This document shows, one piece after another, positions 51,778-62,667 of a stretch of DNA of 64,000 nt. Both the position numbers and the translations under genes were made by a program. Within the stretch, counting starts at the first letter, position 1. Every line of letters starts with the position of its first letter. Origin of the DNA: Streptomyces tagetis (GTDB taxonomy: Bacteria > Actinomycetota > Actinomycetes > Streptomycetales > Streptomycetaceae); contig NZ_JAGPNL010000003.1 in the NCBI RefSeq assembly GCF_018069565.1, forward strand, positions 682,001-746,000. Direction: 5' to 3'. Under the pieces are notes generated by a model, which was not told the origin of the DNA, did not search any database, and saw nothing but the letters and a program-made list of their open reading frames with translations.

Positions 51778-51781
<4 letters not shown>
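51101..51781 (+). CDS. purQ: Phosphoribosylformylglycinamidine synthase subunit PurQ
   Basis: A 226-residue class I glutamine amidotransferase that feeds ammonia to PurL. The catalytic Cys lies in GLPVLGICNGFQ and the His-Glu pair in GLMPHPEHATEP. The start GTG and stop overlap purS and purL by four bases each, so the three subunits are coupled. Confidence 0.97.
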
Positions 51782-54036
<2,255 letters not shown>

Positions 54037-54181
54037 GCCGCCCGCACTCCCCATCGCCCCTGTCCGGTCCGCCGGGCGGGGGCGGTGGTGTTGCCGGGGC
54101 GGGTTGCGGGGTGGCGCGGCCGGTGCCCGAGCGCGTGCCCGGGGCGGGGGCGGGTGCCACCGGGCTGTCGGTGGCAGCCCC

Positions 54182-54194
54182 TACGCTGCTCGCA
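54182..54194 (+). promoter_or_regulatory. Leaderless-type -10 box of the MDMPI-like gene
   Basis: TACGCT (54182-54187) ends six bases before the ATG, with no ribosome binding site. Confidence 0.45.
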
Positions 54195-55150
54195 TGCCCC
54201 CCGCCGTGAAACGTGCCCGCCGCTACGACCCCGCCCGGACCCGTGCGGCGGTACTGGCACAGCTCGCCCACCTCCGGGCGGCCACCCGCGCGCTCACACC
54301 GGAACAGCTCGCGCTGCCCGCCCGCTCGGGGGAACGCGCTGGCGGGGAAGGCACCGCTGGGGAGCGCGCGGCCGGGCAAAGCACCGCTGGGGAAGGCGCC
54401 GCAGGGGAGCGCGCGGCCGGGGAACGTACCGCCGGGGAACGTACCGCTGGGGAAGGCACCGCCGGGGAGCACACCGTCCGGGAGCTGATCGCGGGCGCCG
54501 CCACGGCCCTGACGGAGGCGGAACGCCTCCTGGCCGAGCCGGAGCCGGCCCGCCAGGACATCCGCCTGGCCGACTGGCCGAGGCTGGCACCGGTGGCGGC
54601 CCCGTCCGGACCGACGGCCCCCGGCGGACCGACGGCCCCCGCCCCCACCCCCGCGACCCCCACCCCCGCCGCCCTCGACGCCCTCCTCGCCGAGGCCGGG
54701 CGGCGCTTCACCGCCGTCCTCGACACCCACCCCGGCACCCGCCTGCTGCCCACCGGCGCCGGGGCCCTGCCCCTCGCCGACCACGTCGTCACCCGTGCCG
54801 TCGACCTCGTCGTGCGCACCGCCGACCTCACCGCCGCCGTGCCCGGCCTCGACGTGGACTACGACCGGCAGGCCCTCGCCGCCGCGACCCGGCTGCTGGC
54901 CGACGCGCTCGCCGCCAAGGCGCCCGGCGGCTCGACGGAGGTGCGCGTCCCGCCGTACGCCGTCGTGCAGTGCGTCGAGGGCCCCCGGCACACCCGCGGC
55001 ACCCCGCCCAACGTCGTCGAGACCGACCCGCTGACCTGGGTCCGGCTCGCCACCGGCCGGCTGACCTGGGCGGACGCGGTGGCGAGGGCGTGGGTCAGCG
55101 CGAGCGGGGAGCGGGCCGACCTCGGCGCCCTGCTGCCGCTCTCCCCCTGA
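54194..55150 (+). CDS. Maleylpyruvate isomerase/DinB-fold protein with five-residue repeats
   Basis: A 318-residue protein of the mycothiol-dependent maleylpyruvate isomerase N-terminal (DinB-like four-helix) type, with a C-terminal sterol-carrier-like part. RRYDPARTRAAVLAQLAHLR is helix 1, and VRELIAGAATALTEAERLL follows. VEGPRHTRGTPPNVVETDPL and TWVRLATGRLTWADAV is the C-terminal signature. Residues 46-96 are an insertion of about eleven Gly-Glu-x-Thr/Ala-Ala units, from a 15-base DNA repeat. The substrate is unknown. Confidence 0.82.
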   Translation: MPPAVKRARRYDPARTRAAVLAQLAHLRAATRALTPEQLALPARSGERAGGEGTAGERAAGQSTAGEGAAGERAAGERTAGERTAGEGTAGEHTVRELIAGAATALTEAERLLAEPEPARQDIRLADWPRLAPVAAPSGPTAPGGPTAPAPTPATPTPAALDALLAEAGRRFTAVLDTHPGTRLLPTGAGALPLADHVVTRAVDLVVRTADLTAAVPGLDVDYDRQALAAATRLLADALAAKAPGGSTEVRVPPYAVVQCVEGPRHTRGTPPNVVETDPLTWVRLATGRLTWADAVARAWVSASGERADLGALLPLSP

Positions 55151-55194
55151 CCGGGCCGGGGGAACCGGACCGTGCCCGCCTCCGTCGAAGCCGC

Positions 55195-55896
55195 ATGGAC
55201 CGGAAGAGGCAGCGCACGACCCTGACCGTGGCGGCCGTGGCCGCGCTCGTCCCCCTGGTGGCGGCCTGCGGGAGCCGCCCCGCCCCCGCCGGGTCGGCCG
55301 GCGCGGACCGCCCGCTGACCGGCGTCGACTGGAGCGTCGACAGCGTCACCGCCGACGGCACCACCCACCGCGCCCCGGACGGCGCCCGCGTCCGCATCGG
55401 CGAGGACGGCACCGCCGAGGGCAGCCTCGGCTGCAACCGCTTCACCGCCCGCGCCGACCTGAGCGAGGGCCGTATCCGGCTCAGCGAGGTCACGTCGACC
55501 GAGATGGCCTGCGAGAACACCTCCACGGAGTTCGAGGGGACCCTCTCCCGCACCCTCACCCAGGGACCCCTGACCCCCCGTGCCGAGGACGGCGGCGGCC
55601 TCACCCTCACCACCCCCGCCGGGGACACCGTCCGGCTGAGCGAGGAGCGGGGCGGGGGCACCGCCGCCGCCGGCCTGCGCGGCAACCACGTACGGGCCGG
55701 GGCAACCGTGCGCGACGGCCATATCACCCTCGGCCGAGCGTCGACCACCCGAATGATGTGCGAAGACTCACTCATGGACACCGAGAAGCGGTTAACGAGT
55801 CTCTTCGACGGCGGCGCCGCCCACCGCGTCGATCAGCGCAACTCCCCGCTGACCAGCCAAAACGGAGCAGTGGTGCGCGCCGGCGCCCGGGGGTGA
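55195..55896 (+). CDS. META-domain lipoprotein
   Basis: A 233-residue secreted lipoprotein with signal peptide and lipobox LVAAC (Cys25). A META/HslJ-like domain follows (about 45-150; EGSLGCNRFTARADLSEGRI, STEMACENTSTEFE). A second, shorter copy (about 163-225; GNHVRAGATVRDGHITLG, STTRMMCEDSLMDTEKRL) is missing its first strands. META domains occur in heat-shock and virulence-linked envelope proteins; the role here is unknown. Confidence 0.88.
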   Translation: MDRKRQRTTLTVAAVAALVPLVAACGSRPAPAGSAGADRPLTGVDWSVDSVTADGTTHRAPDGARVRIGEDGTAEGSLGCNRFTARADLSEGRIRLSEVTSTEMACENTSTEFEGTLSRTLTQGPLTPRAEDGGGLTLTTPAGDTVRLSEERGGGTAAAGLRGNHVRAGATVRDGHITLGRASTTRMMCEDSLMDTEKRLTSLFDGGAAHRVDQRNSPLTSQNGAVVRAGARG

Positions 55897-55945
55897 GCCG
55901 ACGCCGAGGGGGTATCCCCAATTCGGACCAGCGGTCGGCCTCGCC

Positions 55946-55959
55946 TACACTCGGGAACG
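55946..55959 (+). promoter_or_regulatory. Leaderless-type -10 box of purF
   Basis: TACACT (55946-55951) ends seven bases before the purF GTG, with no ribosome binding site. Confidence 0.5.
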
Positions 55960-57485
55960 TGCCACGTGGTGACGGTCGACTCAATCACGATCTGCTCCCC
56001 GGTGAGAAGGGCCCCCAGGACGCATGCGGCGTCTTCGGTGTCTGGGCTCCGGGCGAAGAGGTCGCAAAGCTCACGTACTTCGGGCTGTACGCCCTCCAGC
56101 ATCGGGGCCAGGAATCCGCGGGAATCGCGGTGAGCAACGGCTCCCAGATCCTCGTCTTCAAGGACATGGGCCTCGTCTCCCAGGTCTTCGACGAGACCTC
56201 TCTCGGCTCGCTCCAGGGCCACATCGCGGTCGGACACGCCCGCTACTCGACCACGGGCGCCTCCGTGTGGGAGAACGCCCAGCCGACGTTCCACGCCACC
56301 GCGCAGGGCTCCCTCGCGCTCGGGCACAACGGCAACCTCGTCAACACCGCCCAGCTCGCCGAGATGGTCGCCGCCCTGCCCAAGCAGGACGGCCGTTCCG
56401 CCCGGGTCGCGGCGACCAACGACACCGACCTGATCACCGCCCTGCTCGCGGGCCAGGTCGACGACGACGGCAAGCCGCTGACCGTGGAAGAGGCGGCCCA
56501 CACCGTCCTCCCGCAGGTCATGGGCGCCTTCAGCCTCGTCTTCATGGACGAGCAGACGCTCTACGCCGCCCGCGACCCGCAGGGCATCCGCCCGCTGGTC
56601 CTCGGCCGCCTGGAGCGCGGCTGGGTGGTCGCCTCCGAGTCCGCCGCCCTCGACATCTGCGGCGCCAGCTTCGTCCGCGAGATCGAGCCGGGCGAGTTCG
56701 TCGCCATCGACGAGAACGGTCTGCGCACCACCCGATTCGCGGAAGCGAAGCCCAAGGGCTGCGTCTTCGAGTACGTGTACCTGGCCCGTCCGGACACCGA
56801 CATCGCGGGCCGCAACGTCTACCTCTCGCGGGTCGAGATGGGCCGCCGGCTGGCCGCCGAGGCCCCCGCCGAGGCCGATCTCGTCATAGCGACCCCGGAA
56901 TCCGGCACCCCCGCCGCGATCGGCTACGCCGAGGCGTCCGGCATCCCCTTCGGCAACGGACTGGTGAAGAACGCCTACGTCGGGCGCACCTTCATCCAGC
57001 CCTCGCAGACCATCCGGCAGCTCGGCATCCGGCTGAAGCTGAATCCGCTGAAGGAAGTCATCAAGGGCAAGCGGCTGGTCGTCGTGGACGACTCGATCGT
57101 CCGCGGCAACACCCAGCGCGCCCTGGTGCGCATGTTGCGCGAGGCCGGTGCCGCCGAGATCCACATCCGGATCTCCTCCCCGCCGGTGAAGTGGCCCTGC
57201 TTCTTCGGCATCGACTTCGCCACCCGGGCCGAGCTGATCGCCAACGGCATGACCATCGAGGAGATCGGTACCTCGCTGGGCGCCGACTCGCTGGCGTACA
57301 TCTCCCTGGACGGGATGATCGAGGCGACCACCATCGCCAAGCCCGACCTGTGCCGTGCCTGCTTCGACGGCGAGTACCCGATGGAGCTGCCCGACCCCGA
57401 GCTGCTCGGCAAGCAGCTCCTGGAGACGGAGCTGGCCGCCGGGCCCGCCGCCACGGCCGCGGCCGACGCCATCCGTCGCCCGTAG
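55959..57485 (+). CDS. purF: Amidophosphoribosyltransferase
   Basis: This enzyme catalyses the first committed step of purine synthesis, PRPP plus glutamine to phosphoribosylamine. The 508-residue sequence has the glutaminase nucleophile at Cys23 (QDACGVFGVWAPGEE), so the first 22 residues are a propeptide to be removed. The PRPP loop is VVVDDSIVRGNTQRAL. Cysteines in the C-terminal half (KWPCFFGID, DLCRACFDGEYP) fit the iron-sulfur type found in Bacillus. The GTG at 55959 matches the family start. It precedes purM by 43 bases and is likely cotranscribed. Confidence 0.97.
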   Translation: MPRGDGRLNHDLLPGEKGPQDACGVFGVWAPGEEVAKLTYFGLYALQHRGQESAGIAVSNGSQILVFKDMGLVSQVFDETSLGSLQGHIAVGHARYSTTGASVWENAQPTFHATAQGSLALGHNGNLVNTAQLAEMVAALPKQDGRSARVAATNDTDLITALLAGQVDDDGKPLTVEEAAHTVLPQVMGAFSLVFMDEQTLYAARDPQGIRPLVLGRLERGWVVASESAALDICGASFVREIEPGEFVAIDENGLRTTRFAEAKPKGCVFEYVYLARPDTDIAGRNVYLSRVEMGRRLAAEAPAEADLVIATPESGTPAAIGYAEASGIPFGNGLVKNAYVGRTFIQPSQTIRQLGIRLKLNPLKEVIKGKRLVVVDDSIVRGNTQRALVRMLREAGAAEIHIRISSPPVKWPCFFGIDFATRAELIANGMTIEEIGTSLGADSLAYISLDGMIEATTIAKPDLCRACFDGEYPMELPDPELLGKQLLETELAAGPAATAAADAIRRP

Positions 57486-57528
57486 CCGTCCGCCCCACCA
57501 GCCGTACGACACGAAGGTTCTCATCGTC

Positions 57529-58611
57529 ATGCCTGACACAACCGGTGCCAGCCCCGCGGCGGCCTCCTACAAGACAGCGGGCGTCGACATCGAGGCGGGT
57601 GACCGCGCGGTCGAGCTGATGAAGGAGTGGGTGAAGCGGACCCACCGCCCCGAGGTCCTCGGCGGCCTCGGCGGATTCGCCGGCCTCTTCGACGCCTCCG
57701 CCCTCAAGCGCTACGAGCGGCCCCTGCTCGCCTCCGCCACGGACGGCGTCGGCACCAAGGTCGACATCGCCCGCCGCCTGGGCGTCTACGACACCATCGG
57801 CCGCGACCTGGTCGCCATGGTCATGGACGACATCGTGGTGTGCGGCGCCGAGCCGCTCTTCATGACCGACTACATCTGCGTCGGCAAGGTCCACCCCGAG
57901 CGGGTCGCCGCCATCGTCAAGGGCATCGCCGAAGGCTGTGTGCTGGCCGGCTGCGCCCTGGTGGGCGGCGAGACCGCCGAGCACCCGGGCCTGCTCGGCG
58001 AGGACGACTTCGACGTCGCCGGCGCCGGCACGGGCGTGGTGGAGGCCGACCGGCTGCTGGGCCCCGACCGCATCCGCAAGGGTGACGCGGTCATCGCCAT
58101 GGCCGCCTCCGGCCTTCACTCCAACGGGTACTCGCTCGTCCGCCACGTGCTGCTGAACGAGGGCGGGCTCTCCCTGGAGGCCCACCTCGACGGACTCGGC
58201 CGCACCCTCGGCGAGGAACTGCTGGAGCCCACCAAGATCTACTCGCTGGACTGCCTGGCGCTGCTGCGCACCACCGAGGTGCACGCCTTCAGCCACGTGA
58301 CCGGCGGCGGACTCGCCGCCAACCTCGCCCGCGTCGTCCCCGAGGGACTGCACGCGGTCGTGGACCGCTCCACCTGGACCCCGGGCGCTGTCTTCGACCT
58401 GGTCAGGACGACCGGCCGGGTCGAGCGCCTGGAGCTGGAGAAGACCCTCAACATGGGCGTCGGCATGATCGCCGTGGTGCCCGAGGAGTCCACGGACGTG
58501 GCGCTGGCGACCCTCGCCGACCGCGGCGTGGATGCCTGGGTGGCCGGCGAGATCACCGACCGCGGCGACCACGCCACGGGTGCGGCGCTGGTCGGCGACC
58601 ACGCCCCCTGA
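57529..58611 (+). CDS. purM: Phosphoribosylformylglycinamidine cyclo-ligase
   Basis: AIR synthetase, 360 residues, closes the imidazole ring. Motifs include LASATDGVGTKVDIA, DLVAMVMDDIVVCGAEPLFM, GGETAEHPG and SNGYSLVRHVL. The ATG at 57529 follows AAGG by ten bases. It ends the purF-purM unit, followed by a large bidirectional hairpin. Confidence 0.97.
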   Translation: MPDTTGASPAAASYKTAGVDIEAGDRAVELMKEWVKRTHRPEVLGGLGGFAGLFDASALKRYERPLLASATDGVGTKVDIARRLGVYDTIGRDLVAMVMDDIVVCGAEPLFMTDYICVGKVHPERVAAIVKGIAEGCVLAGCALVGGETAEHPGLLGEDDFDVAGAGTGVVEADRLLGPDRIRKGDAVIAMAASGLHSNGYSLVRHVLLNEGGLSLEAHLDGLGRTLGEELLEPTKIYSLDCLALLRTTEVHAFSHVTGGGLAANLARVVPEGLHAVVDRSTWTPGAVFDLVRTTGRVERLELEKTLNMGVGMIAVVPEESTDVALATLADRGVDAWVAGEITDRGDHATGAALVGDHAP

Positions 58612-58630
58612 GGCGATGGTGATGCGGAGA

Positions 58631-58682
58631 GCACAGAACCCGGTCGGTGACGGGGGTCACCGACCGGGTGGGTGTTCTGTGC
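58631..58682. terminator. Bidirectional terminator between purM and the DUF3073 gene
   Basis: An inner perfect twelve-base stem (CCCGGTCGGTGA/TCACCGACCGGG) and an outer eight-base stem (GCACAGAA/TTCTGTGC) make a long hairpin between convergent genes. Confidence 0.85.
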
Positions 58683-58686
58683 AAGG

Positions 58687-58935
58687 TCAAGCGCCGCGAC
58701 GTTGCTTCGGGGACTGGCCGTCCTCGTCCGCGTCGTCGTCCTCATAGAGGTCGGCGTACCGTGCGTATACGTCCTCATGCTCATCGTCCTCGAACCGCTC
58801 GCCGTTCGGCGGTTGCGCATTCGACGTCGATGCGCCCAGCTCCTCGGCCAGGCGTGAGAGGTCAGTCCCACCGCTGTTGTACTTCAGCTGGCGGGCGACC
58901 TTCGTCTGCTTGGCCTTGGCCCGGCCGCGCCCCAT
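58687..58935 (-). CDS. DUF3073 family protein
   Basis: An 82-residue conserved actinobacterial protein. The basic N-terminus MGRGRAKAKQTKVARQLKYN is the family signature, followed by an acidic C-terminal half (DLYEDDDADEDGQSP). The function is unknown. It is located between purM and valine dehydrogenase as in related genomes. Confidence 0.9.
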   Translation of the reverse strand: MGRGRAKAKQTKVARQLKYNSGGTDLSRLAEELGASTSNAQPPNGERFEDDEHEDVYARYADLYEDDDADEDGQSPKQRRGA

Positions 58936-59246
58936 GGCTCGACCCCCTCAACGACGGGGCTCGACGGCCCCAGAGTCTTGACACGCGTTCATGGTCCGGA
59001 ACGGACTCTCCGTAGAGAGACCGGTCCGTAGGGCTTCCACGGTACCTGAGCCCACGCACATACGGTACGTCGCCCACAGGACGTGGCCACGCCCAAGACC
59101 GGCGAGGCGTGCTGTCCTCGCTGGTCAAGGGCGATTTTAACCACCTTTCGGCGGTCGACCCGCCGGAAGAAGTGAGAGTTCTCTCTAACTGCCCTCCGGC
59201 GGGTACCGCTCAAACCTTCGACGGTCGTCGCCGTGTGCGCCGGGGG
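58936..59246. other. Gap between valine dehydrogenase and DUF3073 genes
   Basis: This 311-base region holds the vdh terminator (59158-59204) and presumably the DUF3073 promoter. I see no gene or repeat otherwise. Confidence 0.5.
59158..59204 (-). terminator. Nested hairpin terminator of valine dehydrogenase
   Basis: ACCCGCCGGA and TCCGGCGGGT pair as an outer stem around an inner GAGAG-TT-CTCTC hairpin, 43 bases past the vdh stop. Confidence 0.7.
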
Positions 59247-60341
59247 TCAGCCCCGCGCACGCGCCTCCGCCATCCGCTGCTCGGCGATCCGGTCGGCCGC
59301 CGCGGCCGGCGGAATACCATCGCTCTTCGCACGTGCGAAGATTGCAAGCGTGGTGTCGAAGATCTTCGCCGCCTGCGCCTTGCACCGTTCGAAGTCGAAG
59401 CCGCGCAGCTCGTCGGCGACCTGGATCACGCCGCCGGCGTTCACCACGTAGTCGGGCGCGTAGAGGATGCCGCGGTCCGCGAGGTCCTTCTCGACGCCGG
59501 GGTGGGCGAGCTGGTTGTTGGCGGCGCCGCAGACCACCTTGGCCGTGAGCACCGGCACGGTGTCGTCGTTCAGCGCGCCGCCGAGCGCGCACGGCGCGTA
59601 CACGTCCAGGCCCTCGGTGCGGATCAGCGTGTCGGTGTCCGCGACCGCGCGCACCGACGGGTGGCGCTCGGTGACGCGCCGGACCGCGTCCTCGCGCACG
59701 TCCGTGACGATGACGTTCGCGCCCTCGGCGAGCAGGTGCTCGACCAGGTGGTGGCCGACCTTGCCGACGCCCGCGACGCCGACGGTGCGGTCGCGCAGGG
59801 TCGGGTCGCCCCACTGGTGCTGGGCAGAGGCCCGGATGCCCTGGTAGACGCCGAAGGAGGTGAGCACGGAGGAGTCGCCCGCGCCGCCGTTCTCCGGGGA
59901 GCGGCCGGTGGTCCAGCGGCACTCGCGGGCCACGACGTCCATGTCGGCGACGAAGGTGCCGACGTCGCAGGCGGTGACGTACCGGCCGCCGAGCGAGGCG
60001 ACGAAGCGGCCGTAGGCGAGCAGCAGCTCCTCGCTCTTGATCTGCTCCGGGTCGCCGATGATCACGGCCTTGCCGCCGCCGTGCTCCAGACCGGCCATGG
60101 CGTTCTTGTACGACATCCCGCGGGCGAGGTTCAGCGCGTCGGCGACGGCCTCCGCCTCGCTCGCGTACGGGTAGAAGCGCGTCCCGCCGAGGGCGGGGCC
60201 CAGGGCGGTGGAGTGGAGGGCGATGACGGCCTTCAGGCCGCTGGCGCGGTCCTGGCAGAGCACGACCTGCTCATGTCCGCCCTGGTCCGAGTGGAACAGG
60301 GTGTGCAGCACATCAGCGGGTGCGCCGGTTACGTCGGTCAC
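59247..60341 (-). CDS. vdh: Valine (leucine) dehydrogenase
   Basis: This NAD-dependent amino-acid dehydrogenase starts branched-chain amino-acid catabolism, which supplies acyl-CoA precursors for fatty acids and polyketides in Streptomyces. The 364 residues contain the catalytic loop LARGMSYKNAMAGLEHGGGK, the NAD-binding VGVAGVGKVGHHLVEH and APDYVVNAGGVIQVADE. The GTG at 60341 has AGGAG nine bases upstream and matches the known start MTDVxGAPADVLHTLF. Confidence 0.95.
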   Translation of the reverse strand: MTDVTGAPADVLHTLFHSDQGGHEQVVLCQDRASGLKAVIALHSTALGPALGGTRFYPYASEAEAVADALNLARGMSYKNAMAGLEHGGGKAVIIGDPEQIKSEELLLAYGRFVASLGGRYVTACDVGTFVADMDVVARECRWTTGRSPENGGAGDSSVLTSFGVYQGIRASAQHQWGDPTLRDRTVGVAGVGKVGHHLVEHLLAEGANVIVTDVREDAVRRVTERHPSVRAVADTDTLIRTEGLDVYAPCALGGALNDDTVPVLTAKVVCGAANNQLAHPGVEKDLADRGILYAPDYVVNAGGVIQVADELRGFDFERCKAQAAKIFDTTLAIFARAKSDGIPPAAAADRIAEQRMAEARARG

Positions 60342-60586
60342 GGTGGTGACTCCTGAGTAAAGAGCGGCGGGTGGAGACGGCCCCCATCCTGCCCCCACGC
60401 TTGTGGCAGCGGAGCGGGGCGGGAGCCTGGCATGAGGGTAGGCCCTGGTCCGGCCGGACCGCCCCACCGTGTGCGGGATCACCTCCGCACGGAGTACGGG
60501 CGCGCGAGGCGCGCGGCTCGGGGGCCGCGCGCCCGGCACGCCGGGCCCGCAGGTTTTCCCGCCGGTGCGCGGGGGAGGGAGCAGGG

Positions 60587-61438
60587 GTGCCCAAGGTGTC
60601 CTCGGTGATCGTCCCCTACGCGGCCTACCTGCGGGTCTACGAGCCGCTGGCCGCCTTCCGCGAGCCCGAGCGCGGCCACTGGACCCGCTACGCCCGCCGC
60701 GCCGACCTGCCCTCCTACCAGGACGAGCTGCGCCGCTCGCTGGCCGACCTGCTGCCCACCCCGCCGGTGCCGGTCCCGGTGCACGAGAGCGGAGACGCCT
60801 TCGTGACCGAGGTCGACGGGGTGGTCTGCGTCTGCCCCTGGCGCACCCGGCTGCGCGGCTGGCAGGCCCTGGGCGAGCTGGCCGAGGACTTCCCGGAGCC
60901 GGTCCTGGACGCCCTGCTGCCGCCGGTCGTCCGCCGCCAGAGCACGCAGGACTACGAGCGCTGGCGGGAGCGGAACCCGGACGCCCGGCCCTGGATTCGC
61001 ACCGCCACCTGGCAGGTGCCGATCAACTGGTTCGTGCTCGTCTCGGACGAGGAGCGCGAGTACGACCGGGGCCGCGCCGGCCCCGGCGCGGCGCCCCCGC
61101 TGCTGCGCTACCGCACGCCGATGGTGCAGGCCAGGCGGCGGGTGGCCCGGGGGCTGCGGGCGCTGCGGCAGGCGATGGACGAGGGGCCGCTGATCGACGG
61201 CCTGGTGGACGTGGGGCGCTGGCTGGAGGAGTTCCACCCGCGCTCGCTGGTCGAGCTGGACTACGGGGGGCTGGTGCACACGCTGCCGGCCGGGGAACTG
61301 GAGGCGGACCACTCCGCGGCGGACGTGGCGGAGGGCATCGAGGCGCTGGGCCACGGGGACGGGGCCGCGGCGGGGGAGGCGTACGGCAGGCTGGTGGAGC
61401 GGTGGCGTTCGGTACGCGACCGGCGGTCGGCGAACTGA
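60587..61438 (+). CDS. Conserved actinobacterial hypothetical protein
   Basis: A 283-residue protein of unknown function, found between vdh and bldC in Streptomyces. It begins VPKVSSVIVPYAAYLRVYEP and has a conserved central part (VVCVCPWRTRLRGWQALGEL) and a WQVPINWFVLVSDEEREYD segment. The C-terminal half (LEEFHPRSLVELDYGGLVHT) reads as a compact helical and beta domain. No signal peptide or membrane helix is present. The GTG at 60587 follows GGGGGAGGGAGCAGG. Confidence 0.85.
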   Translation: MPKVSSVIVPYAAYLRVYEPLAAFREPERGHWTRYARRADLPSYQDELRRSLADLLPTPPVPVPVHESGDAFVTEVDGVVCVCPWRTRLRGWQALGELAEDFPEPVLDALLPPVVRRQSTQDYERWRERNPDARPWIRTATWQVPINWFVLVSDEEREYDRGRAGPGAAPPLLRYRTPMVQARRRVARGLRALRQAMDEGPLIDGLVDVGRWLEEFHPRSLVELDYGGLVHTLPAGELEADHSAADVAEGIEALGHGDGAAAGEAYGRLVERWRSVRDRRSAN

Positions 61439-61713
61439 CGTTTGCGGTGCCGCCCGATCCGGGGTTTCGTACGGGGCGTGGAGTGGACCACCGTCCGTGT
61501 TGACGCGGAGTCGACAAAGGACGTACGCCCCGTTCCGGGCGTATGTGTCAAGCGTGACGGATCGCACGTACACCACTCTTGCGCTGCTTCCCCCTCCTCA
61601 TGCCAAAATAGGACAAGGAGCCCGGGGGAGGTTCTGTCCGTCCTGATGTGGTGCACTGTGGGCGGGTTCTCAGCTTTGCGTGCTTTGGGGGGTCTGGTGA
61701 CTCCTGATCGCCA

Positions 61714-61730
61714 TGTGACTGATCGTCACA
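61714..61730. promoter_or_regulatory. TGTGAC-N5-GTCACA palindrome upstream of bldC
   Basis: TGTGACTGATCGTCACA is perfectly symmetric apart from the central five bases. Half-sites GTGAC also occur at 61698 and 61736, so a regulator may bind cooperatively. It is 240 bases upstream of the bldC start. Confidence 0.4.
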
Positions 61731-61932
61731 GGGGCGTGACTGTCCGCTATGGCATGGTCCATCGGCTTCCGTCGGTGATGAACACCTGGGAGGGCAATTC
61801 CATCGGTTTGGCCGACGCGGCTGGACAGATGGTGTAGTTGTAGTGCCGAGGACAAGCCGTTCGTCCTATAACCGACTCGACTCGCGTCCGCCATTTCGGG
61901 CAACGCGGGTCAAGGTGCAGAATTTAGAGGAA

Positions 61933-61964
61933 AGAACCGAGAAGGTTCGGTTCTCCCGAGGAGG
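61933..61964 (+). promoter_or_regulatory. Hairpin next to the bldC ribosome binding site
   Basis: AGAACCGA and TCGGTTCT (61933-61940, 61947-61954) form an eight-base stem. Two bases later comes CGAGGAGG, the ribosome binding site, six bases before the ATG. The stem could affect initiation or protect the mRNA end. Confidence 0.5.
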
Positions 61965-61970
61965 CCGCTC

Positions 61971-62177
61971 ATGACCGCTCGCACCCCTGATGCCGAGCCG
62001 CTGCTGACCCCGGCTGAGGTCGCCACCATGTTCCGCGTCGACCCGAAGACGGTCACGCGCTGGGCGAAGGCCGGCAAGCTCACGTCGATCCGCACGCTCG
62101 GCGGGCATCGCCGCTACCGCGAAGCCGAGGTCCGCGCACTGCTCGCGGGCATTCCGCAGCAGCGCAGCGAAGCCTGA
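61971..62177 (+). CDS. bldC: MerR-like developmental regulator BldC
   Basis: A 68-residue DNA-binding protein made only of the MerR-type winged helix: LLTPAEVATMFRVDPKTVTR then TLGGHRRYREAEVRALL. It matches the S. coelicolor BldC sequence as I remember it, apparently completely. BldC binds direct repeats cooperatively and delays entry into development. The ATG has GAGGAGG six bases upstream. It is monocistronic, with an intrinsic terminator 146 bases downstream. Confidence 0.97.
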   Translation: MTARTPDAEPLLTPAEVATMFRVDPKTVTRWAKAGKLTSIRTLGGHRRYREAEVRALLAGIPQQRSEA

Positions 62178-62667
62178 ACAACCGAATAACCGGGCAAAAC
62201 GGTGCGTCCCCCAACCTGCCGAGACGCCCGGAATCATAGCTCCAAGCGACGCGGGTCCTGCCCCAACAGGCCCCCCGCCCACATCGGCTGAACACGTCGG
62301 GTGACCGACAGGGTGCGTCGTCGATCGCGCTGGACCCCCACAGGGCCCGGCGCGATCTTTTTTGTGCCCGTCGGCGGCGTGCCCGATCGCGCGGGTGAGC
62401 GGCCTTGTCGGAGTCTGGGGAGGGGTGTCGGATCGGGTCGCCGGGGGCCGCTCCGGAGGGTCACGAAGTGCCCTGACGGGTGGTGCAATTGCACATATTA
62501 AATTGACCTCGCGCAAGCGGCCCGTGAGTCCCGGAGTTTGGAAAACTGCCCCCGTGACACCCGTCACACGATGTGGCGCTTGTTGACTCCGGCATATGTG
62601 CGCTATTGGCGGCCCAGGCCCTCAGCAGCCGTACGGCGCTGGGGTGTTGGGCGCGGGGAAGCTGACG
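62178..62667. other. Gap between bldC and the DUF6274-like gene
   Basis: A 490-base stretch with the bldC terminator and, near 62483-62510, GTGCAATTGCAC followed by an unusually AT-rich ATATTAAATTGACC. The latter could be a promoter or binding site, but no gene starts appropriately after it. Confidence 0.45.
62323..62363 (+). terminator. Intrinsic terminator of bldC with T tract
   Basis: GATCGCGC (62323-62330) pairs with GCGCGATC (62350-62357), immediately followed by six T. This is a classical Rho-independent terminator, uncommon in this genome type. Confidence 0.8.

Larger units (their letters stand above)
61439..61970. other. Long bldC upstream region
   Basis: A 532-base, less GC-rich stretch. 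It contains the palindrome at 61714-61730, a possible 27-codon frame at 61754-61837 (MVHRLPSVMNTWEGNSIGLA onward), and the hairpin just before bldC. The length and symmetry suggest complex regulation of bldC. No recognisable family is encoded. Confidence 0.5.
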
